From an uncultured Oscillibacter sp. (lineage in GTDB: Bacteria; Bacillota; Clostridia; Oscillospirales; Oscillospiraceae): a stretch of 55,189 nt of DNA. Of the stretch, positions 7,723 through 16,215 are shown piece after piece. Location: contig CAJUJW010000012.1 of assembly GCA_910586735.1 (NCBI GenBank), positions 1-55,189 on the forward strand, given 5' to 3'. Position numbers and translations under genes: made by a program. The stretch's first letter is position 1. Every line of letters starts with the position of its first letter. The notes beneath the pieces are model-generated. The model was not told the origin of the DNA. It made no database searches and saw only the letters and a list, made by a program, of their open reading frames with translations.

Positions 7723-8775
7723 TCAGCCCTGGGTTCCGCCGGTAGTGGCGGAACCGCCGCCGCCCGCGCCCAGCGCCAGCACCTTGGAAGCGCCGGTGAA
7801 CAGCTTGGCGAAGCCGGAGATGGAGGTAATGGCCGCCCGCTCCAGCTGCCGGTCGATGAGCTTGTCGTACTCCACGCAGACCTCGCCGCCGATGACCTGC
7901 TCCAGGGCGTAATTTTTGTCCAGCCCGATGATGGTCCCGGCGGGCATGGCGCTGGTCCGCAGCAGCTTGGCCCCCAGGGGCGTGGACAGGGTGCCGGTGC
8001 CCTGGAAGTTCAGCCCCGTCAGGGGATTCTGGAACTCCTTGAGCTTCAGCAGCTTCAGCATGGTGTCGCCCCCCACCAGCAGCGTGTTCATGGTATAGGG
8101 GTCGAACCTGTTCCAGAACTCCAGCAGCGCGTCATAGCTCAGTTCGCCGCCAAGACTCACAACCTCCGCCGGATTCTCATTGCCGTCCCCCTCCATCAGC
8201 ACCTTGATGGCATCCTGGAGGTGCATCTTCCCGATGTAGGCCCCGATCTGCCGCAGGGTCACGGAGAACAAATCCAGCCGCTGGAAGCGGATGGCCTCAT
8301 AGGACGCCACCAGCATCCTTCCCCGCTTCTGGAGCTTCACCAGGTTCTCCTGGGTCCGCACGGTGGTCTCGGGGATGGCGGCCCCCTCCGCCACCTGGAC
8401 CAGCTTTTTCTCGTCCTCCGTGGGCACGGAGGCGATAGACCGGTAGTCCATCCCGTCGAACTTGGTCACCGTGGCGGTGATATCCGGCAGGATGCCCCCC
8501 TCCTCCAGTCCCTGGCGCACCACCCGGGACACGAACTCCGGGAACAGCACCGAGGACTCCGTGGTGTGGAAGAACTTCTCCACCTGGTCGCTGTCCGCCC
8601 CCTTGACATGGATGTCAAAGCGCTTCAGCTGCCGCTGGAAGGCGTCCAGCCCCTCCAGGGCGGTGCCCCGATAGCGCTCGCTGGGGTCCAGCTCCTCCAG
8701 AGTCTGGGTGAAGCTCCTCCCGCCCCGGCCATACATGCCCTTCTCCAGCCGCACGTTCTCAAAATGATAGCTCAT
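7723..8775 (-). CDS. Phage major capsid protein
   Basis: A 350-residue protein following the protease gene. Features seen are an N-terminal helical region, SVLFPEFVSRVVRQGLEEGG, an E-loop-like VAEGAAIPETTVRTQENLVKL, and long helices with a conserved-looking KLQKRGRMLVASYEAIRFQ stretch, all typical of the HK97-fold capsid proteins of XkdG-type phages. The C-terminal tail is Gly/Ser/Thr rich (GAGGGGSATTGGTQG). It is a hexamer-forming shell protein by family knowledge. The presence of an apparently intact capsid gene distinguishes the cluster from headless tailocins. Confidence 0.85.
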   Translation of the reverse strand: MSYHFENVRLEKGMYGRGGRSFTQTLEELDPSERYRGTALEGLDAFQRQLKRFDIHVKGADSDQVEKFFHTTESSVLFPEFVSRVVRQGLEEGGILPDITATVTKFDGMDYRSIASVPTEDEKKLVQVAEGAAIPETTVRTQENLVKLQKRGRMLVASYEAIRFQRLDLFSVTLRQIGAYIGKMHLQDAIKVLMEGDGNENPAEVVSLGGELSYDALLEFWNRFDPYTMNTLLVGGDTMLKLLKLKEFQNPLTGLNFQGTGTLSTPLGAKLLRTSAMPAGTIIGLDKNYALEQVIGGEVCVEYDKLIDRQLERAAITSISGFAKLFTGASKVLALGAGGGGSATTGGTQG

Positions 8776-8830
8776 GCTCGTCTCTCCTCCTTCAATCTAT
8801 CCGGCACGGGGTCCCGCCCCGCCAGCCGCC

Positions 8831-9709
8831 TCATACCAAAAACGCCTCCGCGTCCTCCGTCTCCCCGGCGTCCCTTCTCCGCAGCTGCACCGGGGCGGGG
8901 AAGCGCCTGGCCGCCCGGGCGGCGAAGCTCTTCCGCAGCTCCAGCAGTTCCGGCTCCTCCAGCCGCAGCGCCGCCTTGGCGAAAACGCCGCCGTCCAGCC
9001 CGTCGTCCGCCAGCATGGCCAGGCGCACCACCTCCCGCCGCAGCTCCTGGAGGTACTTCCGCCCCAGTTCCGCCTCCTTGCGGAGGGTCCGGTCCTCCTC
9101 CCGGTCCTGGCCGAAGCGCTTCAGCACCCCCGCCGCCCTCTGGGCGGGCACCGCCACGAAGGACCACTCATAGGCGTCGGTGACATCCTTCAATTCCCGG
9201 AAGCACAGCCCCCCGTCGTAAGTCTCTCCCGGCACGTGGGCGCACGCCCCGTTTTCCGCGCCGCAGATGGAGCACACGCTCCTCCCCACGCCGCAGCCCA
9301 CGCTGACCTCCTTCTTGATGCCCCCCTCGATCTCGGCAATCAGGTCCCCGTTCTTCTCCGTCCGCAGCAGATAGGCCCAGCCCTTCAGCCAGCAATAGCC
9401 CTCCCCGGCCTTGGTCCGCAGGGCCGGTTCCCGTACCACCTCGGTCCTGTACAGCCGGGCCGTCTGCCCCCGGGCGCTCCACTGGTGGTCGAAAATGCCG
9501 CTCTTGCCCACGAACAGCTCTCCCAGCCGCTCCAGGGCCTCGTTGTCAAATCGCTCAAAGTCCCGGTCCACCTCGTTGTCGCACAGCCGCAGGGTAAACA
9601 CATACACCTGCTCCGCCGTCAGCTCCGCCTTGGCCAGCTCATTGATGAGAGCCAAATCCTCCTCGGTGACGGGCAGTCCCTTCCAGTCCTCCAAATCCGT
9701 TCCTCCCAT
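8831..9709 (-). CDS. Putative prohead protease / capsid maturation protein, XkdF-like
   Basis: A 292-residue protein between portal and capsid, the standard place for the maturation protease. Seen in it are GIFDHQWSARG with a possible catalytic His, KKEVSVGCGVG, and YEWSFVAVPAQ, which resembles the SFVxVPA motif of XkdF and S78-type proteases. A CSICGAENGACAHVPG segment holds three cysteines and a histidine that could bind zinc. The C-terminal half is helical with many Glu, Arg and Leu residues, as in protease-scaffold fusions. ATG at 9709 follows the portal stop by three bases. Confidence 0.7.
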   Translation of the reverse strand: MGGTDLEDWKGLPVTEEDLALINELAKAELTAEQVYVFTLRLCDNEVDRDFERFDNEALERLGELFVGKSGIFDHQWSARGQTARLYRTEVVREPALRTKAGEGYCWLKGWAYLLRTEKNGDLIAEIEGGIKKEVSVGCGVGRSVCSICGAENGACAHVPGETYDGGLCFRELKDVTDAYEWSFVAVPAQRAAGVLKRFGQDREEDRTLRKEAELGRKYLQELRREVVRLAMLADDGLDGGVFAKAALRLEEPELLELRKSFAARAARRFPAPVQLRRRDAGETEDAEAFLV

Positions 9710-9712
9710 CTC

Positions 9713-10861
9713 TCACGCCTCCGCGGCGTCGTTCTCAATCCGCAGCTTCCTGGCCTGTTCCCGGTACAATGCCGCCCTGGCCTCCTCCACCTGGTCCTGG
9801 AGGTTGATGTCGTCCCACACCACCTGAAAGCCGCAGGCGTAGCCGTTCATCCGCAGCCACAGCCGGCAGATTCTCTCCACCACCGGCGTCAGGGTCCGCC
9901 GCAGCGCCGTAACCTCGGTGGTGAGCATGTCCGCCTGCTGGCTGCTCATCCTCTCCGTGGAGTTCCAGGTAAGCCCCAGCATAAAGGGCGGAATGCCCGT
10001 CTTGGCCACAATCTGCTCCAGAATCTGCCGCACGGGCACCTGGCTGTCCAGCACGGGCGCGTCGGCGCCGATGACCCGGATGTTCACGTCCCCCGCCGCC
10101 ACGAAATCCCGGACGCTGCCGCCCCGGCTCTCCCGCATGGCCCGGGACCACTCCCCGGCCAGCAGCTTCCCCCGTTCCGCGGCCCCCTGGCCCCCCTGGC
10201 AGGTGACGGCGAAGCGGAGGTTGCCGCACCGCTCCCAGTTCACCCCCACGGTGTGGTAAATCTTCATCAGAATGTCAGCCAGAAAGGGCAGGGACCGCAG
10301 AAGGGACACCCCGTAGGGGTTCTCCGCCTCCGGGTTCAGCGGCGTGAAGAGAATCAGGTCCTGATAGGGCAGCCGCTCCATCCGCCCGCTCTCGCCGGGC
10401 CCCCAGACGGAGAAGTCCAGGGGGTTCTCCCCCTCCCGGATCTCGATGTCCTCCACCCGCCCGCACAGCAGGGCGGCCAGCCCGCGGTTCCCCAGGGCGG
10501 GGATGATCTCCCCCACCGCCTGGCCGCAGGTCAGCAGGGAGTCCAGATAGCAGTCCAGAAAGGCGTTCAGCCCGAACTGCCCCCGCCCGGCGGGGACGGT
10601 CCGCAGAAACTCCCCCAGTTCCCGTTCCGCCCCCTTGTCCTCACACGCCGCCGTCACGCCCCCCGCCATGCGGATGAGCTTGTAAACGGCCGCGTCCACC
10701 ACCGGCACGGCCTCCCGCACCGCCCGGTACAGCCGGGCCTCCCCCCGGCGCAGGGGCACGTACTCCCCCAGCGTCCCGAAGGGGTGCCTCTCCCAGTTCC
10801 GCAGCTGGGCCGCCTGAGCCCTTACCTCCGCCGCCGGGACCCGGTTTTTCCCCCGCTTCAT
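9713..10861 (-). CDS. Phage portal protein
   Basis: A 382-residue protein starting MKRGKNRVPAAEVRAQAA after GAGAGGAGATG. It has the portal-family pattern: a first helix pair, LPYQDLILFTPLNPEAENPYG (family hallmark of helix-turn after the stem), QILEQIVAKTGIPPFMLGL, and a long C-terminal helix. The portal is the dodecameric DNA channel of the head. It follows the terminase large subunit by 14 bases. The frame stays open 69 codons further upstream, but that stretch lies inside the terminase gene and has no matching start signal. Confidence 0.8.
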   Translation of the reverse strand: MKRGKNRVPAAEVRAQAAQLRNWERHPFGTLGEYVPLRRGEARLYRAVREAVPVVDAAVYKLIRMAGGVTAACEDKGAERELGEFLRTVPAGRGQFGLNAFLDCYLDSLLTCGQAVGEIIPALGNRGLAALLCGRVEDIEIREGENPLDFSVWGPGESGRMERLPYQDLILFTPLNPEAENPYGVSLLRSLPFLADILMKIYHTVGVNWERCGNLRFAVTCQGGQGAAERGKLLAGEWSRAMRESRGGSVRDFVAAGDVNIRVIGADAPVLDSQVPVRQILEQIVAKTGIPPFMLGLTWNSTERMSSQQADMLTTEVTALRRTLTPVVERICRLWLRMNGYACGFQVVWDDINLQDQVEEARAALYREQARKLRIENDAAEA

Positions 10862-10875
10862 GCTTTCATCTCCTC

Positions 10876-12132
10876 TCAAAGCAATTCCTCCCGCTCCACC
10901 GTCAAAACGGCAAAGCCGTCCTCCTCCCGGTCCCCCGCCAGGTCCATGGCAAAGTAGCGCATGTCGTCCATGGCGTGGTCGTCCTTTTTCCTGGGGGCGT
11001 CCCGCTCGCCCCGCTGTTCCCAGCAGTATTGGGCAATCTCCCGCAGGCAGTCCCCGCACCCCCTGCAAATGACCAGCCGCCCCTGCCGGAGCAGGTCCGC
11101 CGTCACCCGGAGGCCGTCGCCCACGTCGTTGTCCGCTTTTACCACCCGGAATCCCCGCCGCCGCAGCGCCTCCATGAAGCTGGCCGCCGACGGGTCCACA
11201 ATGACCCGCTCAATCTCCCGGTCCCCCGCCAGCCGCTCCAGGTCCCCGGCGTACTCCGCGTCGGTCCTCTGCCGCCCGGCCTTCCGGGAGTCGTAGTAAA
11301 ACTCGTCCACCCTGTACCAGACCCCGTCCCGGAGTCCCCACAGCCCGAAGGACGCGGGATTCACCGTCCCGTAGTCCGCCGAGATGCGCCACGCGGCAAA
11401 GCCCCCCGCCGGGACCTCCGCCGCGTCCCGGTCCGGGTCGAAGAAGTCGTAGACCCGTCCCTCCGCCGCGGTCCACTCCCCCAGAACGAACCGCCGGTAA
11501 AAGGCCCCGGAGTAGTTCCGCCTGTACCGTTCCCGGATTCTCTCCGGCAGCGCCGGGTTGTCCTCCATGACAAAGTGCAGCCGCAGTGCCCGCCGCTCCT
11601 CCGCCTTCAGAATCCACTCCTGATAAAACCAGTGCCGGGGCCCCTCCGGGTTGCAGTTGAACCACAGCCTGCTGCCCGCCACGCTGCACCGTGCCGCCGC
11701 CTGCTCCACGAAGGACCGGGGCATCAGCGCCGCCTCGTCCAGCAGCACCCCCGCCAGGGTGCTGCCCTGAATCAGCGCCGCGCTGGACTCGTCCCGCCCG
11801 CCGAAGAGCAGGAAGGTGTTCTCGTGCCCCCGGAACCGGACGGTCAGGGAGTGCTCGCCCCGCCGTTCCCGGACCTCCATGCCCAGCCGCCGCAGGTGGG
11901 GGAAGAGGTCTGAGAGCAGGTTCCGCCGCACCGACGCAATGGTTTTCCCGCAAATTCCAAACTGCCGCCCGTCGAACTCCGCCTGGGCCCACAGAAAGAA
12001 GCTCAGCCCCATGGCGAAGGTCTTCCCGCTGCGCACCGCCCCGTCGCAGATCAAAACCTCCCACCGGGGACTCCGCCACCAGGTCAGCACCCGCAGCTGC
12101 TTGGGGGAAAAGCGCAGGCCCTTAGCCGCCAT
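10876..12132 (-). CDS. terL: Phage terminase large subunit
   Basis: A 418-residue DNA-packaging motor protein. The ATPase domain has Walker A GAVRSGKT at residues 31-38 and Walker B VLLDEA at about 129-134. The C-terminal nuclease domain begins near ISADYGTVNP and includes IVDPSAASF with acidic residues expected for metal binding. All motor and nuclease signatures seem intact, so the cluster could package DNA. The sequence most resembles PBSX/XtmB-type headful terminases. It overlaps the small-subunit gene by 11 bases. Confidence 0.92.
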   Translation of the reverse strand: MAAKGLRFSPKQLRVLTWWRSPRWEVLICDGAVRSGKTFAMGLSFFLWAQAEFDGRQFGICGKTIASVRRNLLSDLFPHLRRLGMEVRERRGEHSLTVRFRGHENTFLLFGGRDESSAALIQGSTLAGVLLDEAALMPRSFVEQAAARCSVAGSRLWFNCNPEGPRHWFYQEWILKAEERRALRLHFVMEDNPALPERIRERYRRNYSGAFYRRFVLGEWTAAEGRVYDFFDPDRDAAEVPAGGFAAWRISADYGTVNPASFGLWGLRDGVWYRVDEFYYDSRKAGRQRTDAEYAGDLERLAGDREIERVIVDPSAASFMEALRRRGFRVVKADNDVGDGLRVTADLLRQGRLVICRGCGDCLREIAQYCWEQRGERDAPRKKDDHAMDDMRYFAMDLAGDREEDGFAVLTVEREELL

Positions 12133-12601
12133 ACCCGTCCTCCAGCTGTTCCGCCGCCTCCTCCAGGGCCCGGTAAAGCTCCTCGGCCCCGCCGCCCCGC
12201 TCCTCCAGCAGGCCGCAGAGGGTCTCCAAAGCCCGCACCCGGTCCACCAGCTTCACCTCCACGCCCCCCTTGTCCGTCACCTTGATCTCCGCCACGGCGG
12301 AGAGGTCCAGTGCCCCCGGGTCCACCTCCCTGGGGTTCAGCGCCAGCCGGGCCGCGTCGTTGGCCCTTCCAAAAGCCAATTGGGCCAGCCGCCGCAGGGC
12401 GTCCTCCCTCTTGAGCTCTCCCGCCGCCGCGCCGCGCATCCTCTCCAGCCGCCGCCGGACGCTCTTCATAGCCAAGGCGTCAAAGCCGTCCTTCCGCCCC
12501 GCCGCCCTGGCGGCCTCCTCCGGGTCCATGGTCCTGAGATACGCCGTGCAGAACCGCAGATTCTGCCGCCCCGATTTTTCCTTTCCCTGTTCCATCCTCA
12601 C
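12122..12601 (-). CDS. terS: Phage terminase small subunit
   Basis: A 159-residue protein that heads the phage-like cluster. It has an N-terminal helix-turn-helix type region (TMDPEEAARAAGRKDG followed by a basic helix VRRRLERMRG) and a C-terminal coiled helical region rich in Glu and Leu, the usual plan for small terminase subunits that recognise packaging sites. It overlaps terL by 11 bases. The first codon is taken as ATG at 12601; an in-frame ATG two codons later gives almost the same protein. No promoter was recognised ahead of it. Confidence 0.75.
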   Translation of the reverse strand: MRMEQGKEKSGRQNLRFCTAYLRTMDPEEAARAAGRKDGFDALAMKSVRRRLERMRGAAAGELKREDALRRLAQLAFGRANDAARLALNPREVDPGALDLSAVAEIKVTDKGGVEVKLVDRVRALETLCGLLEERGGGAEELYRALEEAAEQLEDGYGG

Positions 12602-12695
12602 ATCCCCTCCTCACACACCCCCACACATTGCCAAATAGTTGCACATTTCCGTACACGCCCCCAAAAAAATTTTTTTACCCCTCCGCCGCAAAACA

Positions 12696-12704
12696 TGCTA
12701 TACT
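12696..12704 (+). promoter_or_regulatory. Possible extended -10 promoter for addBA
   Basis: TGCTATACT is a good extended -10. The best -35 (TTTACC, 12674-12679) is 19 bases upstream, which is long. Transcription would run through the inverted repeat at 12731-12764 into addB. Confidence 0.45.
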
Positions 12705-12730
12705 GAATTTTAAAAAGAGAACGCCATGTA

Positions 12731-12764
12731 GTAGAAGGGCGGACCTATGTGTCCGCCCTTCTAC
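12731..12764. repeat. Palindromic element in addBA leader
   Basis: Two perfect 14-base arms (GTAGAAGGGCGGAC and its complement) enclose CTATGT. It resembles the GTAGGGGCGGC-type palindromic units found elsewhere in the window (24226-24309, 26405-26434, 29801-29889) but with a different arm. It has no T-run and so is not an obvious terminator. Confidence 0.75.
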
Positions 12765-12810
12765 AGGGACTGCCAATCCCTCCAGAGAACAGGGCTTCAC
12801 AGCACCCCTA

Positions 12811-12840
12811 CATTCATTGTCCATTATCAATTTCCGTCAT
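12811..12840 (-). repeat. Short AT-rich dispersed motif, copy 1
   Basis: On the minus strand it reads ATGACGGAAATTGATAATGG followed by ACAATGAATG. Close copies occur at 46272-46303 and, in part, at 26520-26556. It has no coding content. Confidence 0.65.
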
Positions 12841-12902
12841 AAACTCTCCCACAGCCCACTCCCACTCCCACCCCACACCCCAAAAAAAGGAGGCCCACCC
12901 CC

Positions 12903-15900
12903 ATGCTGACCCTGCTGACCGGCCGGGCGAACACCGGCAAATCCCAGGCGGTGCTGAACCGCATCGCTGCCCACCCCGGCGGCCGGGACCAGATTCTCCT
13001 GGTGCCGGAGCACGCCTCCCACCAGGCGGAGGTGGACCTGTGCGCCGCCTGCGGGGACACCGCCAGCCGCTTTGCCGAGGTCCTCAGCTTCCGCCGCCTC
13101 TCGGACCGGGTGCTGTCCATCACCGGCGGCGGGGCCCAGGTGACCCTGGACGCCGGGGGGAAGCTCCTCACCCTGGAGAAGGCCCTGCTGGAGGTCCTGC
13201 CGGAGCTGATGGTGTACCGCCGCCCCTCCCGGAAGTCCGCCTTTCTCCGCCAGCTCCTGGCCCTCTTCGACGAACTGCGGTGCTACGAGGTCTCCCCCGA
13301 GACCCTCTACGGCCAGTCCCAGGTCATCGCCGGGGCCACCCATGACAAACTCCGGGACCTGAGCTTGATCTACGCCGCCTACGAGTCCCGCCTCCTCCGC
13401 CCCGGCCTGGACGCCAGGGACTATATGGCCAAGCTCTGCGACAGCCTGGAGCGTTCCCAGTACGCCCTGAACAAGGACATCTGCATCGACGGCTTCACCT
13501 ACTTCACCGCCCAGGAGCGCCGCTGCCTCTCCATCCTCCTGCGCCAGGCCCACTCCCTCACCGTCACCCTCCTCTGCGAACCGGGCAGCCGGGAGGAGAT
13601 GTTCGAGGCGTCCCTCCGCACCCTGGAGCGCCTCCGCCGTCTGGCGGAATCGGAGGGAAAGCCCGTCCAGATCGAGAACCTCACCCTCCGCGACCCCTCC
13701 CCCCTGGGCCACCTGGAGCGGCACTTTTTCGGCGAGACCCGCCCCTACGAGGGGGAGGTCCCGGAGATCAAGCTCCTCCAGGCGGACACGGTCTTTTCCG
13801 AGGTGGAGCAGACCGCCGCCGCCATCCGCCGCCTCCTGGCGGTGGGCAAGTGCCGCTGCCGGGACATCACGGTAGCCGCCCGGAACATCGAGGTCTACGA
13901 GTCCGTCATCGAGACGGTGTTCGAACGTTACGAGCTTCCCGCCTATCTGAGCCGCCGCAGCGACATTCTGGAAAAGCCGGTCCTGAGCCTGCTCACCGGC
14001 GTCCTGGCCTCCCTCACCGGGGGGTACGAGTACGACGACATGTTCCGCTGGCTGAAGACGGGCCTTGCGGGCCTGACCCCGGAAGAGTGCGACGAGCTGG
14101 AGAACTACGTCCTCAAGTGGGAGGTCCACGGGGGCATGTGGCTCAGGGACGTGGACTGGACGGAGAACCCGGACGGCTACGGGGCCCCCTGGACGCCGGA
14201 GCGGGAGGAGCGTCTCAGCCGGGTGAACGCCCTGCGCCGCCGGGTCCGCCTGCCCCTGTCCCGCCTGGCGGAGGGCATGAAGACCGGCGAGACCGCCGCC
14301 GGAAAGGTGACCGCCCTCTTCGGCTTCATGGAGGAGCTGAGCCTCCAGAGCGCCCTGGAGTCCCAGATGCGGGCCCAGGCGGAGGCGGGCCGCCTCCAGG
14401 AGGCGGAGGAGACCGCCCAGCTGTGGGAGATCCTCTGCGGCGTGCTGGACCAGTTTGTGGAGATCCTGGGGGACGAGCCCATGGACCTGGACGAGTTCAC
14501 CCGCCTCTTCCGCCAGGTGCTGACGGAGTACAGCGTGGGCACCATCCCCGTCTCCCTGGACCAGATTCAGGTGTCCGGCGTGGCCCGGAACGACCGCCAC
14601 GCCGCCCGGTATCTCTTCCTCCTGGGGGCCAACGACCACGTCCTCCCCACCCCCGGCCAGGCGGGGGGCATCCTCAACGAGGACGACCGGGAGGAGCTGG
14701 CCCTCCGGGGCGTGGAGCTGGCCCCCACGGGCATGGACCAGATGGGCATCGAGCTCCAGAACCTCTACGCCGCCCTGGCCCAGCCCCGGCAGGGCCTCAC
14801 GGTCAGCTGGCCCGTGGCCGGCGTCTCCGGGGAAGAACTGCGCCCCGCCTTTGTGGTGGACCGTCTGCTGGCCCTGTTTCCCGCCCTCCGGGTGGAGCGG
14901 GAGAGCGCCGCCAGGCCCTACCGCCTGGCCGCCCCCCTTCCGGCCCTGGAGTCCGCCGTCCCCGGCGGGGCCCTCTGGCGGAGGCTGGAGGAAACCCCCG
15001 CCTTCCGCCCCCGGCTGGAGGCCATGGAGCGGGCCGCCGCCCACACCCGGGGCTCTCTGTCCCCCGGGGCCGTCCGGGCCCTGTACGGCCCCCGGATCAA
15101 CATGACGGCCACCCGTGTGGAGCGCATCCGCACCTGCCACTTCGCCCACTTCATGGAGTTCGCCCTCCGGGTGAAGCCCCGGACCCCCGCCGCATTCGAC
15201 GCCCCCCAGATCGGAACCTTCCTCCACTTCCTCCTGGAGCGGGTCACCAGGGACGTGCAGGCCATGGGCGGCTTCGCCCAGGCGGACCAGGACACCCTCC
15301 ACGCCCTGGTCCGCAAGCACATCGACCAGTACGTGGAGCAGGAGCTCCGCAACTTCCAGAACCGCAGCGCCCGCTTCCGCTACCTCTTCTCCCGCCTCCG
15401 CAGCACCGCCTGCGCCGTCATCGACCAGGCGGCGGCGGAGCTGCGCTGTTCCGACTTCGTCCCCCTGGCCTTTGAGCTGTCCTTCGGCGGCGAGGGGGCG
15501 GACCTTCCCGCCGTGGTGATCTCCGAGCCCGACGGCGAACTGCGCCTCCGGGGCAAGGTGGACCGGGTGGACGGCTGGTATCAGGACGGGAAGCTCTACC
15601 TCCGGGTGGTGGACTACAAGTCCGGCAAAAAGTCCTTCGACCTCTCGGCGGTCCGCATGGGCCTGGACATCCAGATGCTCCTCTACCTCTTCACCCTCCA
15701 GAAGACCGGGCCCTCCCGCTTCGGCGCCCCCGTGGAGCCCGCCGGAGTCCTCTACCTGCCCGCCAGGGACGAGATTCTCTCCGCCCAGCGGAACATCCCC
15801 CCGGAGAAGCTCCAGGCCGAGCAGGAGAAGCAGCTGCGCCGCAGCGGCCTCCTCCTGGCGGAGCCCCAGGTCCTCCAGGCCATGGAGCACGACGCCCTCA

Positions 15901-16214
15901 CCGAACCCCGCTACCTCCCCCTCCGGGTCACCAGGGACGGAAGCCTCACCGGCAGTCTTGCCTCCGCCGCCCAGCTGGGAAAGCTGGGCCGCTACGTGGA
16001 GTCCACCCTCCGGGACATCGCCGAAGAGATCCGCCGGGGCGTCATTGACGCGGACCCCTGCTGCCACGGGGAGGAGGACAGCCCCTGCCGCTACTGCGAC
16101 TGGGCCCCCGCCTGCCACTTCCAGGACGGCCGGGACGGCGACCACCTGAACTACATCCGCCCCGTCAAGTCCCAGGACTTCTGGCGGGAGCTCGAGGAAA
16201 GGGAGGACCTCTGA
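12903..16214 (+). CDS. addB: AddB, helicase-nuclease subunit
   Basis: A 1103-residue subunit of the AddAB helicase-nuclease, which processes double-strand DNA ends for RecA-dependent repair. The N-terminal Walker A is GRANTGKS (about residues 7-14). The C-terminal RecB-type nuclease domain has GKVDRVDGW and VVDYKSGKK with the catalytic Asp and Lys. An iron-sulphur cluster is indicated by Cys in RIRTCHF and a distal cluster CRYCDWAPAC. ATG at 12903 follows AAAGGAGG. One base separates its stop from the addA start, so the two are co-transcribed. Length is normal for the Firmicute type. Confidence 0.96.
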   Translation: MLTLLTGRANTGKSQAVLNRIAAHPGGRDQILLVPEHASHQAEVDLCAACGDTASRFAEVLSFRRLSDRVLSITGGGAQVTLDAGGKLLTLEKALLEVLPELMVYRRPSRKSAFLRQLLALFDELRCYEVSPETLYGQSQVIAGATHDKLRDLSLIYAAYESRLLRPGLDARDYMAKLCDSLERSQYALNKDICIDGFTYFTAQERRCLSILLRQAHSLTVTLLCEPGSREEMFEASLRTLERLRRLAESEGKPVQIENLTLRDPSPLGHLERHFFGETRPYEGEVPEIKLLQADTVFSEVEQTAAAIRRLLAVGKCRCRDITVAARNIEVYESVIETVFERYELPAYLSRRSDILEKPVLSLLTGVLASLTGGYEYDDMFRWLKTGLAGLTPEECDELENYVLKWEVHGGMWLRDVDWTENPDGYGAPWTPEREERLSRVNALRRRVRLPLSRLAEGMKTGETAAGKVTALFGFMEELSLQSALESQMRAQAEAGRLQEAEETAQLWEILCGVLDQFVEILGDEPMDLDEFTRLFRQVLTEYSVGTIPVSLDQIQVSGVARNDRHAARYLFLLGANDHVLPTPGQAGGILNEDDREELALRGVELAPTGMDQMGIELQNLYAALAQPRQGLTVSWPVAGVSGEELRPAFVVDRLLALFPALRVERESAARPYRLAAPLPALESAVPGGALWRRLEETPAFRPRLEAMERAAAHTRGSLSPGAVRALYGPRINMTATRVERIRTCHFAHFMEFALRVKPRTPAAFDAPQIGTFLHFLLERVTRDVQAMGGFAQADQDTLHALVRKHIDQYVEQELRNFQNRSARFRYLFSRLRSTACAVIDQAAAELRCSDFVPLAFELSFGGEGADLPAVVISEPDGELRLRGKVDRVDGWYQDGKLYLRVVDYKSGKKSFDLSAVRMGLDIQMLLYLFTLQKTGPSRFGAPVEPAGVLYLPARDEILSAQRNIPPEKLQAEQEKQLRRSGLLLAEPQVLQAMEHDALTEPRYLPLRVTRDGSLTGSLASAAQLGKLGRYVESTLRDIAEEIRRGVIDADPCCHGEEDSPCRYCDWAPACHFQDGRDGDHLNYIRPVKSQDFWRELEEREDL

Positions 16215-16215
16215 C

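Larger units (their letters stand above)
12602..12902. other. Intergenic region between phage-like cluster and addB
   Basis: This divergent 300-base gap carries an extended -10 element for the plus strand, a 14-bp perfect inverted repeat and a copy of the short AT-rich dispersed motif, each listed separately. It includes an A7T7 tract near 12664-12676. No gene, attachment-site repeat or phage regulatory gene is visible. Nothing resembling an integrase or repressor gene lies here. Confidence 0.7.

Noticed and set aside
12602..12902. Prophage attachment site between terS and addB
   Set aside because: No direct repeat matching the other border was found; the repeats here belong to families dispersed in the chromosome.
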